Positions 1 to 7,868 are shown, counted from the stretch's first letter. The stretch is 64,000 bases of DNA from Paraliobacillus ryukyuensis (GCF_003315295.1 NZ_QNRI01000009.1:1-64000), one strand, 5' to 3'. The notes: generated by a model not told the origin, from the letters alone. Made by a program: numbers and translations.

Positions 1-369
1 TTTGTCCGCTAGTTGCTTCAACGCGTCATGTCGGTCTTCTATCATTTCTTTTTCGTCTTCTATGTAACCAGTCTCAATTACCGCGTGAGGATCTGCATCA
101 ATTTCTTCTTGAAAATCACGGACATGTTTGGTTATGTTGCCTTCTAGTTCACTAAATACTCCTTGAAAAGCAGTTAATAATATTCGATGCATCACCTCGA
201 AATACGCTTTGGCATCGTCTGCTGCTTGGCCTTGGAAGGAATCCATCTGTTTGATTTGATCAATGGCTCCTTTTACGTCGGCTAATTGCTCATGTAGCGT
301 TGCTCTCAACGCTTTTATATCTTCCTTAAAAGCAAGTACCTCCGCCATATCTACTTTGTAATTCGGCAT
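1..369 (-). CDS. LXG-domain polymorphic toxin, N-terminal part (runs off the window)
   Basis: The first 123 codons of a minus-strand gene that continues beyond base 1. The start is fixed by a GGAGGTGACC ribosome site just upstream of ATG at 369. The protein begins MPNYKVDMAEVLAFKEDIKA and is a long helical hairpin with a QMDSFQGQAADDAKAYFEV stretch, then HRILLTAFQGVFSELE, the pattern of the LXG domain (YeeF/YobL-type N-termini). LXG proteins of Firmicutes are exported by the Esx/Yuk type VII system and carry a variable C-terminal toxin, often a nuclease; that part lies outside the window. Its immunity gene and Esx-like partners are not visible here, and the divergent neighbour is a kinase. 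The family call rests on recalled sequence pattern. Confidence 0.75.
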   Translation of the reverse strand, partial: MPNYKVDMAEVLAFKEDIKALRATLHEQLADVKGAIDQIKQMDSFQGQAADDAKAYFEVMHRILLTAFQGVFSELEGNITKHVRDFQEEIDADPHAVIETGYIEDEKEMIEDRHDALKQLADK

Positions 370-665
370 GGGTCACCTCCAAAAACCTCATTTGTCAAAT
401 ACCCATCTATAAATGGAAGTAATTACTAACTACCTTACCCTAACTAACGATGGACTTCAATTATATAAGTGGATAATAAGTCTATTTAACTACAACCGAT
501 ATAGATAGAAGTCACTAGGTATAAACTCTATACCATCTTTACGACTAAACGAATTAAAAATATGTTTATACAAGATAGTCTGGAGGAAGCATATGCCGTG
601 CCTTGGTAAACCCTTAAACCATATAAACACTCTAGTATTATGTTGTGAGCTAATTCTGGTTATTT

Positions 666-674
666 GCTATAATA
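666..674 (+). promoter_or_regulatory. Extended -10 promoter candidate for the kinase gene
   Basis: TGCTATAAT fits an extended -10 (TGn plus TATAAT). A weak TTGTGA at 642-647 is spaced too far (21 nt) to be a good -35. A transcript from here would begin near 681 and exclude the longer ATG at 593, so it supports translation from 704. Confidence 0.4.
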
Positions 675-703
675 CAACCAAACGAAAAAACAAAGAGGTG
701 CGT

Positions 704-1510
704 ATGGAAATAATACACGGGCTGATCAAGAAAATGCGCCAAACAATCATGGACCATCACTATCGCATTGGCGAGAAACTAGCGGGGCGATATATCATTA
801 AAAAATTACTGCAAAACGGCAGTTATGGCATCATCTACTTATGCTGGGATTTGGAAGCAAACCAAAAGTGCGTGGTCAAACAAATGCGCAAAAGCAAGCA
901 GAAAGAAAGCGAGGAAAATTATATAGAAGAAACCACCATACTAGCGCAACTCGATCATCCCGCTATTCCAAAACTGATTGAAACATTCGAGTATCAAGCA
1001 AATCACTTTTTTGCTATGGAATTTATCGAAGGGAAAAATATAGAAGATGCATTATTTGCATCCAAACATAAATACAGTGAAAAGGAATGCGTAGAACTGA
1101 CTAAAAAACTCATCACGATCGTCTGCTATATCCATAACAATGGCGTCATCCATGGCGACCTCCGAATTCCTAATGTACTGTTACATAATGGCGAACTATT
1201 TGTGATCGATTTTGGCTTAGCACACAATTTACATGCAGATGAAATGGCAAAAGTCCACCAAACCCAACTCCACCAAGAAGATTTTTTTGACATTGGTGAA
1301 TTTCTGCTATTCTTGTTGTATTCTTCTTATCAAGGCGAAACAAAAAAGAATCGAGCCTGGACTGAAGAGTTACACTTGCATCCCAAGACAACAGCAATGC
1401 TTAAGCGATTACTTCAAATTAATACACCATATGAACAGTGCGAACCGATTTTGGCAGATGTAGACGAAGTGCTTAGGGATATGGCAGAGGATAATAGTGC
1501 TGCTAAATGA
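704..1510 (+). CDS. Small Hanks-type Ser/Thr protein kinase, YbdM-like
   Basis: A 268-aa soluble kinase, essentially a catalytic domain without PASTA, FHA or membrane segments. Visible motifs: glycine loop LLQNGSYGIIYL (about 35-46), ATP lysine K59 (CVVKQMRK), catalytic loop HGDLRIPN (D152, N157) in place of HRDLKxxN, and VIDFG (D169). The HxD variant recalls B. subtilis YbdM, which also shares the C-terminal layout (DDFFDLGE-like, then KNxxWxEEL and LLKRLL) as I remember it. A longer in-frame ATG at 593 has a good GGAGGA site, but the extra 37 residues have no counterpart in YbdM; 704 has AGAGGTG close upstream and sits after the extended -10. Substrate unknown. It is divergent from the LXG toxin gene. 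Confidence 0.8.
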   Translation: MEIIHGLIKKMRQTIMDHHYRIGEKLAGRYIIKKLLQNGSYGIIYLCWDLEANQKCVVKQMRKSKQKESEENYIEETTILAQLDHPAIPKLIETFEYQANHFFAMEFIEGKNIEDALFASKHKYSEKECVELTKKLITIVCYIHNNGVIHGDLRIPNVLLHNGELFVIDFGLAHNLHADEMAKVHQTQLHQEDFFDIGEFLLFLLYSSYQGETKKNRAWTEELHLHPKTTAMLKRLLQINTPYEQCEPILADVDEVLRDMAEDNSAAK

Positions 1511-1693
1511 TAGGAAGTCAAACATTGTTCATTATGGCATATTGCAACTGCGTGAAGCCCATCTAATCAAATAGTAAAAGAGCCTTCCGAACGGTTAATT
1601 AAGTTGATTTTTGTAAAATACGGCAAATAACAGTGCGTATTTTGCTTTAATTAAAAAGTCTTATAAACTATTAATAGATAGGAGTATAGTGCT

Positions 1694-2248
1694 ATGGATT
1701 TAGGTTTTTTTGAAGGCTTTAAAATGGGGTTAGATTTACTTTGGTCTATGTTAACAGCTGAACCCTTATTAACCTTAGGAATTATTATATTTTTTGGTGG
1801 ATGTCTCTTATTTGCATTTATCATTCAATTGCTTAACGAACATAAATTAAGGCAGTCTGGTATTTCAGATGTAGATAAAATGACAGGTAGAAAATTCGAG
1901 GAATATCTTCATGCCTTATTAAAAACAAAAGGATACTATGTACAGTTGACACCAGCGAGCGGAGACTATGGTGCAGACCTTATTTTATCAACAAAAGGGA
2001 AAAAAATTATTGTACAAGCTAAAAGATATAAGAAAAATGTAGGTGTGAAAGCTGTGCAAGAAGTAGCTTCCGCTAAAAGCCACTATAAAGCAGATGAATG
2101 TTGGGTTATCACTAATTCATTTTTTACCGAACAAGCTAAAAAACTGGCATCATCCAACAAGGTTGTACTGATTGATCGCAAACAGCTAATAGGCTGGATG
2201 CTCCAGGAAAACAAGAGCCAAAAAGAAATCAATAAAACAGCTATTTAA
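1694..2248 (+). CDS. Membrane-anchored Mrr-type restriction endonuclease domain protein
   Basis: A 184-aa protein. Residues about 24-48 form one strong transmembrane segment, possibly preceded by a weaker one. Residues 60-175 match the Mrr_cat fold of the PD-(D/E)xK superfamily: MTGRKFEEYLHALLKTKGY, then GADLIL with catalytic D95, then the QxK motif VQAKRY (Q108, K110), then a VQEVASAKSHYKAD helix and WVITNSFFT. In this family the domain cuts DNA, but membrane-tethered versions are common in Firmicutes and have no established role. Start chosen at ATG 1694 after GGAG at 1681-1684. No methylase partner is adjacent, so it should not be read as a complete restriction-modification system. Confidence 0.75.
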   Translation: MDLGFFEGFKMGLDLLWSMLTAEPLLTLGIIIFFGGCLLFAFIIQLLNEHKLRQSGISDVDKMTGRKFEEYLHALLKTKGYYVQLTPASGDYGADLILSTKGKKIIVQAKRYKKNVGVKAVQEVASAKSHYKADECWVITNSFFTEQAKKLASSNKVVLIDRKQLIGWMLQENKSQKEINKTAI

Positions 2249-2271
2249 CCACTATAGTATTTACAATCCTA

Positions 2272-2310
2272 TAATAATAGACACCTTCACTTAATAGGTG
2301 TCTATTATTA
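2272..2310. terminator. Bidirectional hairpin between convergent genes
   Basis: A 15-bp perfect inverted repeat (2272-2286 with 2296-2310, core AGACACCT/AGGTGTCT) around a 9-nt loop, between the convergent nuclease and isochorismatase genes. The T-run is interrupted (TCTATTATTA), so efficiency is uncertain. Confidence 0.6.
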
Positions 2311-2364
2311 CAGGCACTTTTTAAAGAATAGAACGTTACTTGCAGTTATCTACGAAGATGAAAA

Positions 2365-2913
2365 TTACTTCCTCACAAACTCCTCTGCCGATACTACCTC
2401 AGCATACACACCCGCAAGTGCACCAATAAACGCCTCATGCACTTGCTGAGCTGGAACTGTTTTCTCTCGATACGCTAAATCCCTGGTCGTACAAGCATCA
2501 TCAATTAGCGTTACTTCAAACCCAAGCTCTGTTGCTGCTCTAACTGTAGCATCAATACACATATGCGTCATCATTCCCGCAATCACTAGTTTCATAACAC
2601 CTTTTCCTTCTAACTTACCTGCTAAATCGGTGTTGAAAAAGCTGTTTGGGGTATGTTTAATAATGATTTCTTCTTCACCTTCCGGGAGCACGACGGCATT
2701 AATGTTCACTCCCTCTGTATTTGGAAGGAAGAAGCCTTTCTCTTCCTCTGTAGCAATATGTTGCACATGAAAAATGGTATCTTTATGGTGCTGTCGAAAC
2801 CAGGCAAGAACCTTAGCTGCTTGATGTGCAGTTTGTACTGGACGATCCAATTCCATCTTTCCATTTGGAAAATAATCATTTTGAATATCAATCAATAGTA
2901 AAGCAGTGTTCAT
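2365..2913 (-). CDS. Isochorismatase-like cysteine hydrolase
   Basis: A 182-aa single-domain enzyme of the isochorismatase/nicotinamidase superfamily. The N-terminus TALLLIDIQNDYF carries the catalytic Asp. GMMTHMCIDATVRAA holds the nucleophilic Cys after the cis-peptide region. The middle lysine falls around IIKHTPNSFF. Members hydrolyse vinyl ethers (isochorismate), amides (nicotinamide) or ureas; the sequence does not decide which. The ATG at 2913 is preferred because AAGAGGTG sits 6 nt upstream, while the in-frame GTG at 2922 overlaps that site. The gene is divergent from an Lrp-type regulator, which probably controls it. Confidence 0.8.
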   Translation of the reverse strand: MNTALLLIDIQNDYFPNGKMELDRPVQTAHQAAKVLAWFRQHHKDTIFHVQHIATEEEKGFFLPNTEGVNINAVVLPEGEEEIIIKHTPNSFFNTDLAGKLEGKGVMKLVIAGMMTHMCIDATVRAATELGFEVTLIDDACTTRDLAYREKTVPAQQVHEAFIGALAGVYAEVVSAEEFVRK

Positions 2914-2964
2914 TTTTTTCACCTCTTAAAAGTATTTAAGCTTGTAGTATAATGATAAATAATA

Positions 2965-2982
2965 CATCAATTTTAATCGATG
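2965..2982. promoter_or_regulatory. Palindromic operator candidate in the Lrp/hydrolase divergent region
   Basis: CATCAATTTTAATCGATG is a near-perfect palindrome with an AT-rich centre, as is usual for Lrp/AsnC sites. It lies between the divergent starts and just downstream of a TATAAT at 2946-2951 facing the lrp gene, where binding would both autoregulate and control the hydrolase. Inference only. Confidence 0.35.
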
Positions 2983-3034
2983 CTTTGGTGAAACACTTTT
3001 CACACAAACCATTTCATCGTGAAAGGAATTAAAT

Positions 3035-3481
3035 ATGGAACTTGATCCTATCGATGTGCAAATCCTGCAGATACTATCCAAAAACGCACGCATCCAGTGG
3101 AAAGACTTAGGCAAGCGGATTCATATGACCGGGCAAGCAGTAGGAAATCGCATAAAAAAACTTGAGGATAATGGCATCATCACATCCTATACTTTGTTGC
3201 TTGATGAAATGAAATTAGGGCTCTCCTTTACCGCGTTTGTGATTATGTATATGAATTCAGCTAATCACCAACCATTTATACGTTTTATTAATGAACGCAA
3301 AGAAATCATTGAAGTACACCGCATATCAGGAAAAGGTTGCTACCACTTAATGATCAAAATCACTTCCCAAGAAGAACTAAACCATTTGCTCAACCAATTG
3401 CTAAAACATGGTAATTATAATTTGAATTTATCCATACACCAGGTAAAAAAACAGCACCCGTTAACTGCATACAACAAGTAA
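3035..3481 (+). CDS. Lrp/AsnC family transcriptional regulator
   Basis: A 148-aa two-domain regulator. Residues 1-60 form the winged helix-turn-helix (LDPIDVQILQILSKNARIQW, then MTGQAVGNRIKKLEDNGII). Residues 65-140 form the RAM/AsnC ligand-binding ferredoxin-like domain ending ISGKGCYHLMIKI. Length and order are normal for the family, whose members sense amino acids or small metabolites as octamers. AAAGGA stands 7 nt before the ATG. The divergent isochorismatase-like gene is the natural target. The effector cannot be read from sequence. Confidence 0.85.
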   Translation: MELDPIDVQILQILSKNARIQWKDLGKRIHMTGQAVGNRIKKLEDNGIITSYTLLLDEMKLGLSFTAFVIMYMNSANHQPFIRFINERKEIIEVHRISGKGCYHLMIKITSQEELNHLLNQLLKHGNYNLNLSIHQVKKQHPLTAYNK

Positions 3482-3482
3482 A

Positions 3483-3529
3483 AAACTCCAATCGACGGGA
3501 GAAACTTTCTCTCCCCTCAATTGGAGTTT
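3483..3529. terminator. Bidirectional terminator
   Basis: AAACTCCAAT (3483-3492) pairs with ATTGGAGTTT (3520-3529), with an inner GGGAGA/TCTCCC stem. It lies between convergent lrp and the small basic protein gene and has A/T runs on both sides. Confidence 0.8.
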
Positions 3530-3531
3530 AT

Positions 3532-3729
3532 TTAACTGCTACTACCAAAACGCCCACGTTTACGATAACGATCTGAGCCATGAAACGGATAACGTCCGTG
3601 GCGGCCGCTACTGCTGCTGCCATAATATTTGCGCTTTTTTCCACTGCTGGAATCGTAATGACGATGATATCTCGATCGTCGCTCGCTACTGCTACTACCA
3701 GAAAGACTTCTTAGGAACTTCTTAAACAT
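3532..3729 (-). CDS. Tiny Ser/Arg/Tyr-rich basic protein
   Basis: A 65-aa low-complexity protein beginning MFKKFLRSL, then alternating serine blocks (SGSSSSE, DSSSGKK, GSSSSGRHG, FGSSS) and basic/aromatic blocks (RRSRYHRHY, KRKYYG, RYRKRGR). No domain is recognised. It is very likely expressed: an AAAGGAGGGAGCTCC ribosome site sits directly before the ATG, and a terminator follows the stop. Such SR/RGG-like composition resembles spore-coat or nucleic-acid-binding tails, but that is only composition. Located between lrp and pbuE on the minus strand. Confidence 0.65.
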   Translation of the reverse strand: MFKKFLRSLSGSSSSERRSRYHRHYDSSSGKKRKYYGSSSSGRHGRYPFHGSDRYRKRGRFGSSS

Positions 3730-3831
3730 GGAGCTCCCTCCTTTGGTTTATATACGATTCATTTTTAACAAGGTTTCATGCTTTTACTTTGATTAAAATT
3801 ACCCCTTTACTACCGTATTGAAACCTAATGA

Positions 3832-4998
3832 CTAATGACCGGATACCGTAGTAACTGTTCCTTTTCTTGTTAATGAAAAAACGGCACATGCTAACGAGAC
3901 AAGAACAAGTACGCCACCAAACCACGCGATATGAGAAACCGAACCAGTTTGATTTAAGACAACACCACCAAATGCCGATCCAATTGAAATCCCTACTTGC
4001 AACGCAGAATTGTTAAAACTTTGGTTAATATCCGCTGTCGCTGGATCTGTTTCAATCAAATAGCTCTGTTGCGGAGGAGCTAAACTCCAGCTCAGCGCTG
4101 CCCAGATCATCATTATTGGGATGAATAATACAAGAGAAAATGTGGTTACAGGCAATAAGAATAAGACAACAGCAAACAAAATGATCACCGTCAAAATACT
4201 CTTATGGGTTCCAATTGAATCGGACAGCGCACCACCAAATGCCCCACCACTAACCGCAGCAATCCCAAACAATAAATAAATAATACTAATCCACGTCGAA
4301 TTCATCTGTAACTCTGTTTCCAAAAATGGCGTAAAGTACGCATATAGCGTGTAATGACCTGCTAACATAAACATTGTTGCAAGATGTGCCCCACCTAATT
4401 TTAAGCTGGCTACTGCTTTTAATTGTTTCGAAAGCGGAATCGCACTTTCACCAGGGATACGCTCTAAAAAGATTGAAATCAAGATAATCGAACCGATCGA
4501 TAACACGGCAATCCCAAGAAAAATCACCCGCCAACCAAATGTATCGGAAACTAAAATACCAAGTGGCACTCCCATGACAAGCGACGAACTAATCCCCATA
4601 TAGATTAGACCAAGTGCTTTCGCTCGATGCGCTGGTGCAACCACTTTCGCAGCAATCGTTAACGATAACACAACAATCAACGCCGTACTCATCGCCGTCA
4701 ATACTCTAGCAATCATCATAAAGGTAAAGTTTGGACTGAAGTAGGTGATAATATTCCCGATAAAAAAAATAAACAACGCAGCAAGATACAACTTTTTCCT
4801 CTCCACTTTGCTCGTTACAACTAATAACACAGGGCCTGAAATAGCATATATAAGTGCAAAAATCGTAATCAACTGCCCAGCAGAACTTAACGAAATATTT
4901 AAATCATCCGCAACCGTCGGAAGAATTCCTCCAATAATTAACTCCACAAGGCCCACCGCAATCGTGGATAATGCCAATATAAAAACTTTAATATTCAT
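3832..4998 (-). CDS. pbuE: Purine efflux pump PbuE (MFS, DHA1 family)
   Basis: A 388-aa, 12-helix major facilitator transporter. It starts MNIKVFILALSTIAVGLVEL and keeps the MFS motif-A-like loop (VTSKVERKKLYLAALFIF), FSPNFTFMMIARVLTAMSTA and APPQQSYLIE. Length and sequence match my memory of B. subtilis PbuE (388 aa), which exports adenine, hypoxanthine and analogues. ATG 4998 is chosen by that alignment; the frame is open 22 codons further, but those codons lie in the riboswitch terminator. Decisive context: an adenine-type purine riboswitch with terminator directly upstream, the same arrangement as in B. subtilis pbuE, so expression should rise with adenine. Confidence 0.93.
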   Translation of the reverse strand: MNIKVFILALSTIAVGLVELIIGGILPTVADDLNISLSSAGQLITIFALIYAISGPVLLVVTSKVERKKLYLAALFIFFIGNIITYFSPNFTFMMIARVLTAMSTALIVVLSLTIAAKVVAPAHRAKALGLIYMGISSSLVMGVPLGILVSDTFGWRVIFLGIAVLSIGSIILISIFLERIPGESAIPLSKQLKAVASLKLGGAHLATMFMLAGHYTLYAYFTPFLETELQMNSTWISIIYLLFGIAAVSGGAFGGALSDSIGTHKSILTVIILFAVVLFLLPVTTFSLVLFIPIMMIWAALSWSLAPPQQSYLIETDPATADINQSFNNSALQVGISIGSAFGGVVLNQTGSVSHIAWFGGVLVLVSLACAVFSLTRKGTVTTVSGH

Positions 4999-5032
4999 AC
5001 TCTGTCTTACATCCTTTCCAATAAAAAATAAA

Positions 5033-5083
5033 AAAATCCTGATTACAAAAAATGAACAGTTCATTTTCTGTAATCAGGATTTT
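5033..5083 (-). terminator. Expression-platform terminator of the adenine riboswitch
   Basis: Arms of 25 bp (one mismatch) around a single central base, read on the minus strand as AAAATCCTGATTACA... and its complement, followed by TTTTTTTATTTTTTATT. Its 5' half re-uses the P3 3' strand and J3/1-P1 3' strand of the aptamer, so adenine binding should prevent it forming (ON switch). Confidence 0.88.
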
Positions 5084-5132
5084 AAGGTTCCTGGTAGAGA
5101 CCCCCAAGCCATATTCTGAGGTTATACAGGTG
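5068..5132 (-). promoter_or_regulatory. Purine (adenine) riboswitch aptamer upstream of pbuE
   Basis: Minus-strand order: P1 (CTGTA/TACAG), TATAA, P2 beginning CCTCAGAATATGGC, J2/3 GTCTCTACC, P3 AGGAACCTTAAAATCCT, then J3/1 GATTA. These are the conserved positions of the purine class (TATAA, ATATGG, TCTACC, CCTTAAA). The discriminating base in J3/1 is T (GATTA) rather than the C of guanine sensors (GACTA), so this is an adenine sensor. Confidence 0.93.
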
Positions 5133-5257
5133 ATAATATTTTCTTTTTTACACACTTGAATAAGTTTACTAGCTTTCAAATGATTAATCAAGTGTTTGTT
5201 TGGAAAAAGAAGGTTGCATTGCAGACAGTATGAATCGGCTACACTTAGTTGGATAAA

Positions 5258-5476
5258 TTAATTAAGGTCAGTTAGACATAGGTCAAATACAAACCAATGA
5301 TCACTTGTTATCGCCATACTGTAACCTGCTGCTTTTGCCTCTTTAATTGTCTCATAACCATTAAATTCTGAGAAATGTTCATCAACTGGTTGAGTTGTGG
5401 TTTCATCTACTACTGGTTTATCAGCGATCATCGCGTCCATTTCCTTTTCTTTTGGAGTAGTTTTTTCTTCTGTCAA
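5258..5476 (-). CDS. Hypothetical small acidic protein, possibly a broken lipoprotein
   Basis: The frame reads from a TTG at 5476 through a Thr/Glu-rich stretch (EEKTTPKEKE) to HFSEFNGYETIKEAKAAGYS and a WFVFDLCL end. No family recognised. Upstream, an ATG at about 5549 (MKKKIKDLILIL) starts a hydrophobic leader in another frame. A one-base insertion in its A-run would join it to AIFVVCTNVEDALTEEK, so a frameshifted exported protein is possible. No clear ribosome site at the TTG. Confidence 0.3.
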   Translation of the reverse strand: MTEEKTTPKEKEMDAMIADKPVVDETTTQPVDEHFSEFNGYETIKEAKAAGYSMAITSDHWFVFDLCLTDLN

Positions 5477-5768
5477 TGCATCTTCTACGTTGGTACAAAC
5501 AACAAAGATTGCTTTAATATTAAAATTAAATCTTTTATTTTCTTTTTCATGTTTAACCTCTCATGCTGAAGTATTTTCGGTAGATTTATAGCCTAATCTT
5601 AATATCGAACAACCTAAGCTAACTTTAAATAGCTTGTTTTTCAAAATGCTAGTGATAGTTGATTTCCTTAAATTAAATAAAAAACCGTTCCTATATTTCC
5701 AAAAACTATCGAAATTAGTATATGATAGACAATTAGTTGACATTAATAATCTGATAAGTGGTGAAATA

Positions 5769-6617
5769 ATGAAACAATGGACGAAAACGATGATATGGGC
5801 TTTTTTTATTCTTTACATTTTAACAGGATGCGCCTCAAAAGAATTGCGCGAATTTAAAAATGATAAGGATAACCAAAGGGAAATAGCAGAGGAAATTGTT
5901 CGGATTGGGAAGGAAAAATACAATATTGAATTAACCATCGATCCAGATGAGTTGGAGTACAATTTTAATATGGGATTTCCTTCCATAAGGGAGGACAGTC
6001 TTCTTATGCCAGTCAAGACGACGGGGGAGCCTGTTTATTCTTTCGATGCAAAAATAGAGTTAGATAATCAAGGTGATGATCCTATTAAAATCAAGGATTT
6101 CGATTTAGAACGTTCTTACGATGGTCTAGACGGATTAGGCGAATACTTAATTCATCATATCTATATAGAAAGATATGCGGAAACATTAACTGAATTGGTA
6201 GCTTATGATGACAGAATAACTATTACTAACATTGATATAAATGCACTTACCTCTTATCATTTCGATGATCAAAAGGAAAAGGAGCGGTTAATAAAAAAAA
6301 TAATTGAAGATTACAATAGCGGACATTTCACCAATCCGGAAATGTTCGATATCTTATATGACCGCTATGTTCCAAAATGGGATAGCGCTAAACAAGAGGC
6401 ATATTTACCGAGTATCAGGATTAGTATAACGGGGACTCTTTATGAAGGAGAAAAATTTGACAAAGTAACTATGAAAAAAGCCAGCGCTTTTCTTAAAAAT
6501 AAAATTATTCAGAACAAAAAATTTCCGCCGGCCCAATATTTCATTCACGCAAGCAATACGTTGGAAAACACTGCTGAAGAGGAAAACTACCTTATACTTG
6601 TTAGAAAGACAGAATAA
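5769..6617 (+). CDS. Predicted lipoprotein of unknown function
   Basis: A 282-aa protein. The signal peptide MKQWTKTMIWAFFILYILTG is followed by lipobox LTGC (Cys at about 21) and a charged linker ASKELREFKND, so it should be anchored outside the membrane. The mature part is a hydrophilic alpha/beta mix with YNIELTIDPDELEY, RSYDGLDGLGEYLIH and PSIRISITGTLYEGEKFD. Its layout vaguely recalls the DUF1672 lipoproteins of staphylococci and bacilli, but I cannot confirm this. ATG 5769 after AGTGGTG is preferred over the upstream in-frame ATG at 5634, which would bury the signal peptide. Monocistronic. Confidence 0.7.
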   Translation: MKQWTKTMIWAFFILYILTGCASKELREFKNDKDNQREIAEEIVRIGKEKYNIELTIDPDELEYNFNMGFPSIREDSLLMPVKTTGEPVYSFDAKIELDNQGDDPIKIKDFDLERSYDGLDGLGEYLIHHIYIERYAETLTELVAYDDRITITNIDINALTSYHFDDQKEKERLIKKIIEDYNSGHFTNPEMFDILYDRYVPKWDSAKQEAYLPSIRISITGTLYEGEKFDKVTMKKASAFLKNKIIQNKKFPPAQYFIHASNTLENTAEEENYLILVRKTE

Positions 6618-6644
6618 CATCCCTACTGTAATCATTTAACTGTA

Positions 6645-6670
6645 AAAAAAAGATACCTTCATCTTTTTTT
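6645..6670 (+). terminator. AT-rich hairpin after the lipoprotein gene
   Basis: AAAAAAAGAT (6645-6654) pairs with ATCTTTTTTT (6661-6670) around a 6-nt loop. The stem is weak but placed 27 nt after the stop codon and ends in a T-run. Confidence 0.5.
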
Positions 6671-6691
6671 AAAGCGTGTAGAGCCCGATTC

Positions 6692-6780
6692 CCCTGTTTG
6701 CTTTTTGTTCCTTGCCTTCCCCACAAGAAACAAAGTAAACAGGCGCAATACCCGCATCAGGAACAATACGGCATGCGCAG
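6692..6780. other. Structured intergenic stretch, no gene
   Basis: The 344-nt gap 6618-6961 holds no convincing gene. It does hold two adjacent hairpins: CCTGTTTGCTTT (6692-6703) with AAAGTAAACAGG (6732-6743), one mismatch, and GCGCA (6744-6748) with TGCGC (6775-6779) enclosing an inner CCG/CGG. Could be a decayed element end or a small RNA. Confidence 0.35.
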
Positions 6781-6961
6781 TCGTCTTATCAATTTAACTA
6801 ACTCTTCATATTATTTGATAAAATGGAGTTATAGCTTTCATTTACAGATTAATAAACTAAAAAATTTTCGCCTTCTTTAGAAGAAATGGCTCATTTACTT
6901 TCTACTTAAAAATAGAAATTGCTAAATACATTCTTTAATTATATAACAAACTAATCTACCT

Positions 6962-7390
6962 TTAACAACTAAACATTCTTTCATCTAACTCCATTAATCC
7001 ATTGACCAAAAAGTCGTTTGGGTCTTTCTTATGGATACTGTAAAATGGCTGTTCAATGCTTTTAATGTCACAGCCGTATTTCTTTAGTTCTCGTTGAATC
7101 AGTACCTTGACAATATCTGACCGCCATAATCGGCTTGAATTGAGCACCACCACATAATCAATTTGGACAGACGAAAGGTGAGCCAACATCTCCTGTAAGC
7201 CTATCCTATCTATTTCCAATGCCTCTTCATTCAGTTTTGCGCCACTAATTCCTTCGTCTCTGAAAATATGTATCAAGTTCAACTTATTTCCTTCACAATA
7301 TGCCTGGATTTCATCTTCTTGATATTTCAAGCTATATCCATCTCTTGCCTGCCCTTGAGTGGAGACTCGTATATACCCAACAACGTTCAA
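6962..7390 (-). pseudogene. Truncated serine site-specific recombinase
   Basis: The N-terminal resolvase domain only, 142 aa. VVGYIRVSTQGQARDGYS contains the catalytic Ser. Later parts are DEGISGAK, a stretch like R..LQEMLAHL, DYVVVLNSSRLWRS (the conserved D..xxxSRLxR block) and an E-helix start VNGLMELDERMF. It then stops, without the DNA-binding or large C-terminal recombinase regions a full enzyme has (about 190 or about 500 aa). Start: TTG at 7390 after GGGAGGG. Probably a remnant of the mobile unit that brought the decayed methyltransferase genes downstream. Recombination activity is not expected. Confidence 0.75.
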
Positions 7391-7421
7391 CTTTTCACCC
7401 TCCCGTTACGAAAATTAAAAT

Positions 7422-7580
7422 TTATGTAACGCTTTTTAAACGAATAGCGAGTATTATACGACCGTCTCTATTAAAAATACAACCCAATTTTTGTTTGCCT
7501 GATGCTAAACTAGTAACCTTCTTACGTAACCTACCTTTTATCGCCAAGAGCTTTGTCATTCTCGTTAGTTTTTTAGCCAT
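7422..7580 (-). CDS. Small basic ORF upstream of the recombinase remnant
   Basis: A 52-aa frame, MAKKLTRMTKLLAIKGRLRK through KQKLGCIFNRDGRIILAIRL, 31 nt upstream of the recombinase start and on the same strand. Strongly basic N-terminal half. An AGGG stands very close to the ATG. No family recognised; it could be a conserved accessory peptide or chance. Confidence 0.3.
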   Translation of the reverse strand: MAKKLTRMTKLLAIKGRLRKKVTSLASGKQKLGCIFNRDGRIILAIRLKSVT

Positions 7581-7709
7581 TCCCTGTCTTAACTACCCCT
7601 GCCATATAAAATGTCATCTCGCCTAATTATCGTACTTTTCTTACTATCCAAGTATTAAAACGATACTCCTTGATGGTACAACCATCATGAGCTTTCGATT
7701 TTCAATTAA

Positions 7710-7868
7710 ATCATTTTCTCCGACAAAATAACATTGGAATCTGGATTCAGTCGTGACGTGCGCAACATAGGTCACTTTGGTACAGGGGATTTAGAGATTA
7801 CCATAGCAACAGATGCAGATGTAGAAAAAGCTAAACAATATATTAATTGGAGTTATGATAATAGCTAG
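7710..7868 (+). pseudogene. C-terminal fragment of a DUF5655/COG3586-type protein
   Basis: An open stretch between stops, without a start codon, reading ...LESGFSRDVRNIGHFGTG then DLEITIATDADVEKAKQYI and ending YDNS. The RDVRNIGHxGTGDLEI block followed by EKAKxYI is the typical end of the COG3586 (predicted PD-(D/E)xK-linked, DUF5655) family often found near restriction genes. About 80% of the gene is missing. Confidence 0.65.

Noticed and set aside
593-703. Longer kinase start at ATG 593 with a good GGAGGA site
   Set aside because: Adds 37 residues absent from YbdM-type kinases and lies upstream of the extended -10 promoter. Kept only as an alternative.
5033-5083. 51-bp near-palindrome as a repressor operator
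   Set aside because: It overlaps the 3' strands of a clear adenine aptamer and is followed by a U-run, so a riboswitch terminator explains it fully.
5375-5591. Two plus-strand 64-aa ORFs
   Set aside because: Phe/Ser-rich shadow frames of AT-rich DNA, without ribosome sites.
6698-6880. 60-aa plus-strand ORF
   Set aside because: Covers the hairpin region, has no ribosome site and unlikely composition.
7300-7626. 108-aa plus-strand ORF
   Set aside because: Antisense to the recombinase remnant and the small basic ORF; no ribosome site or domain.
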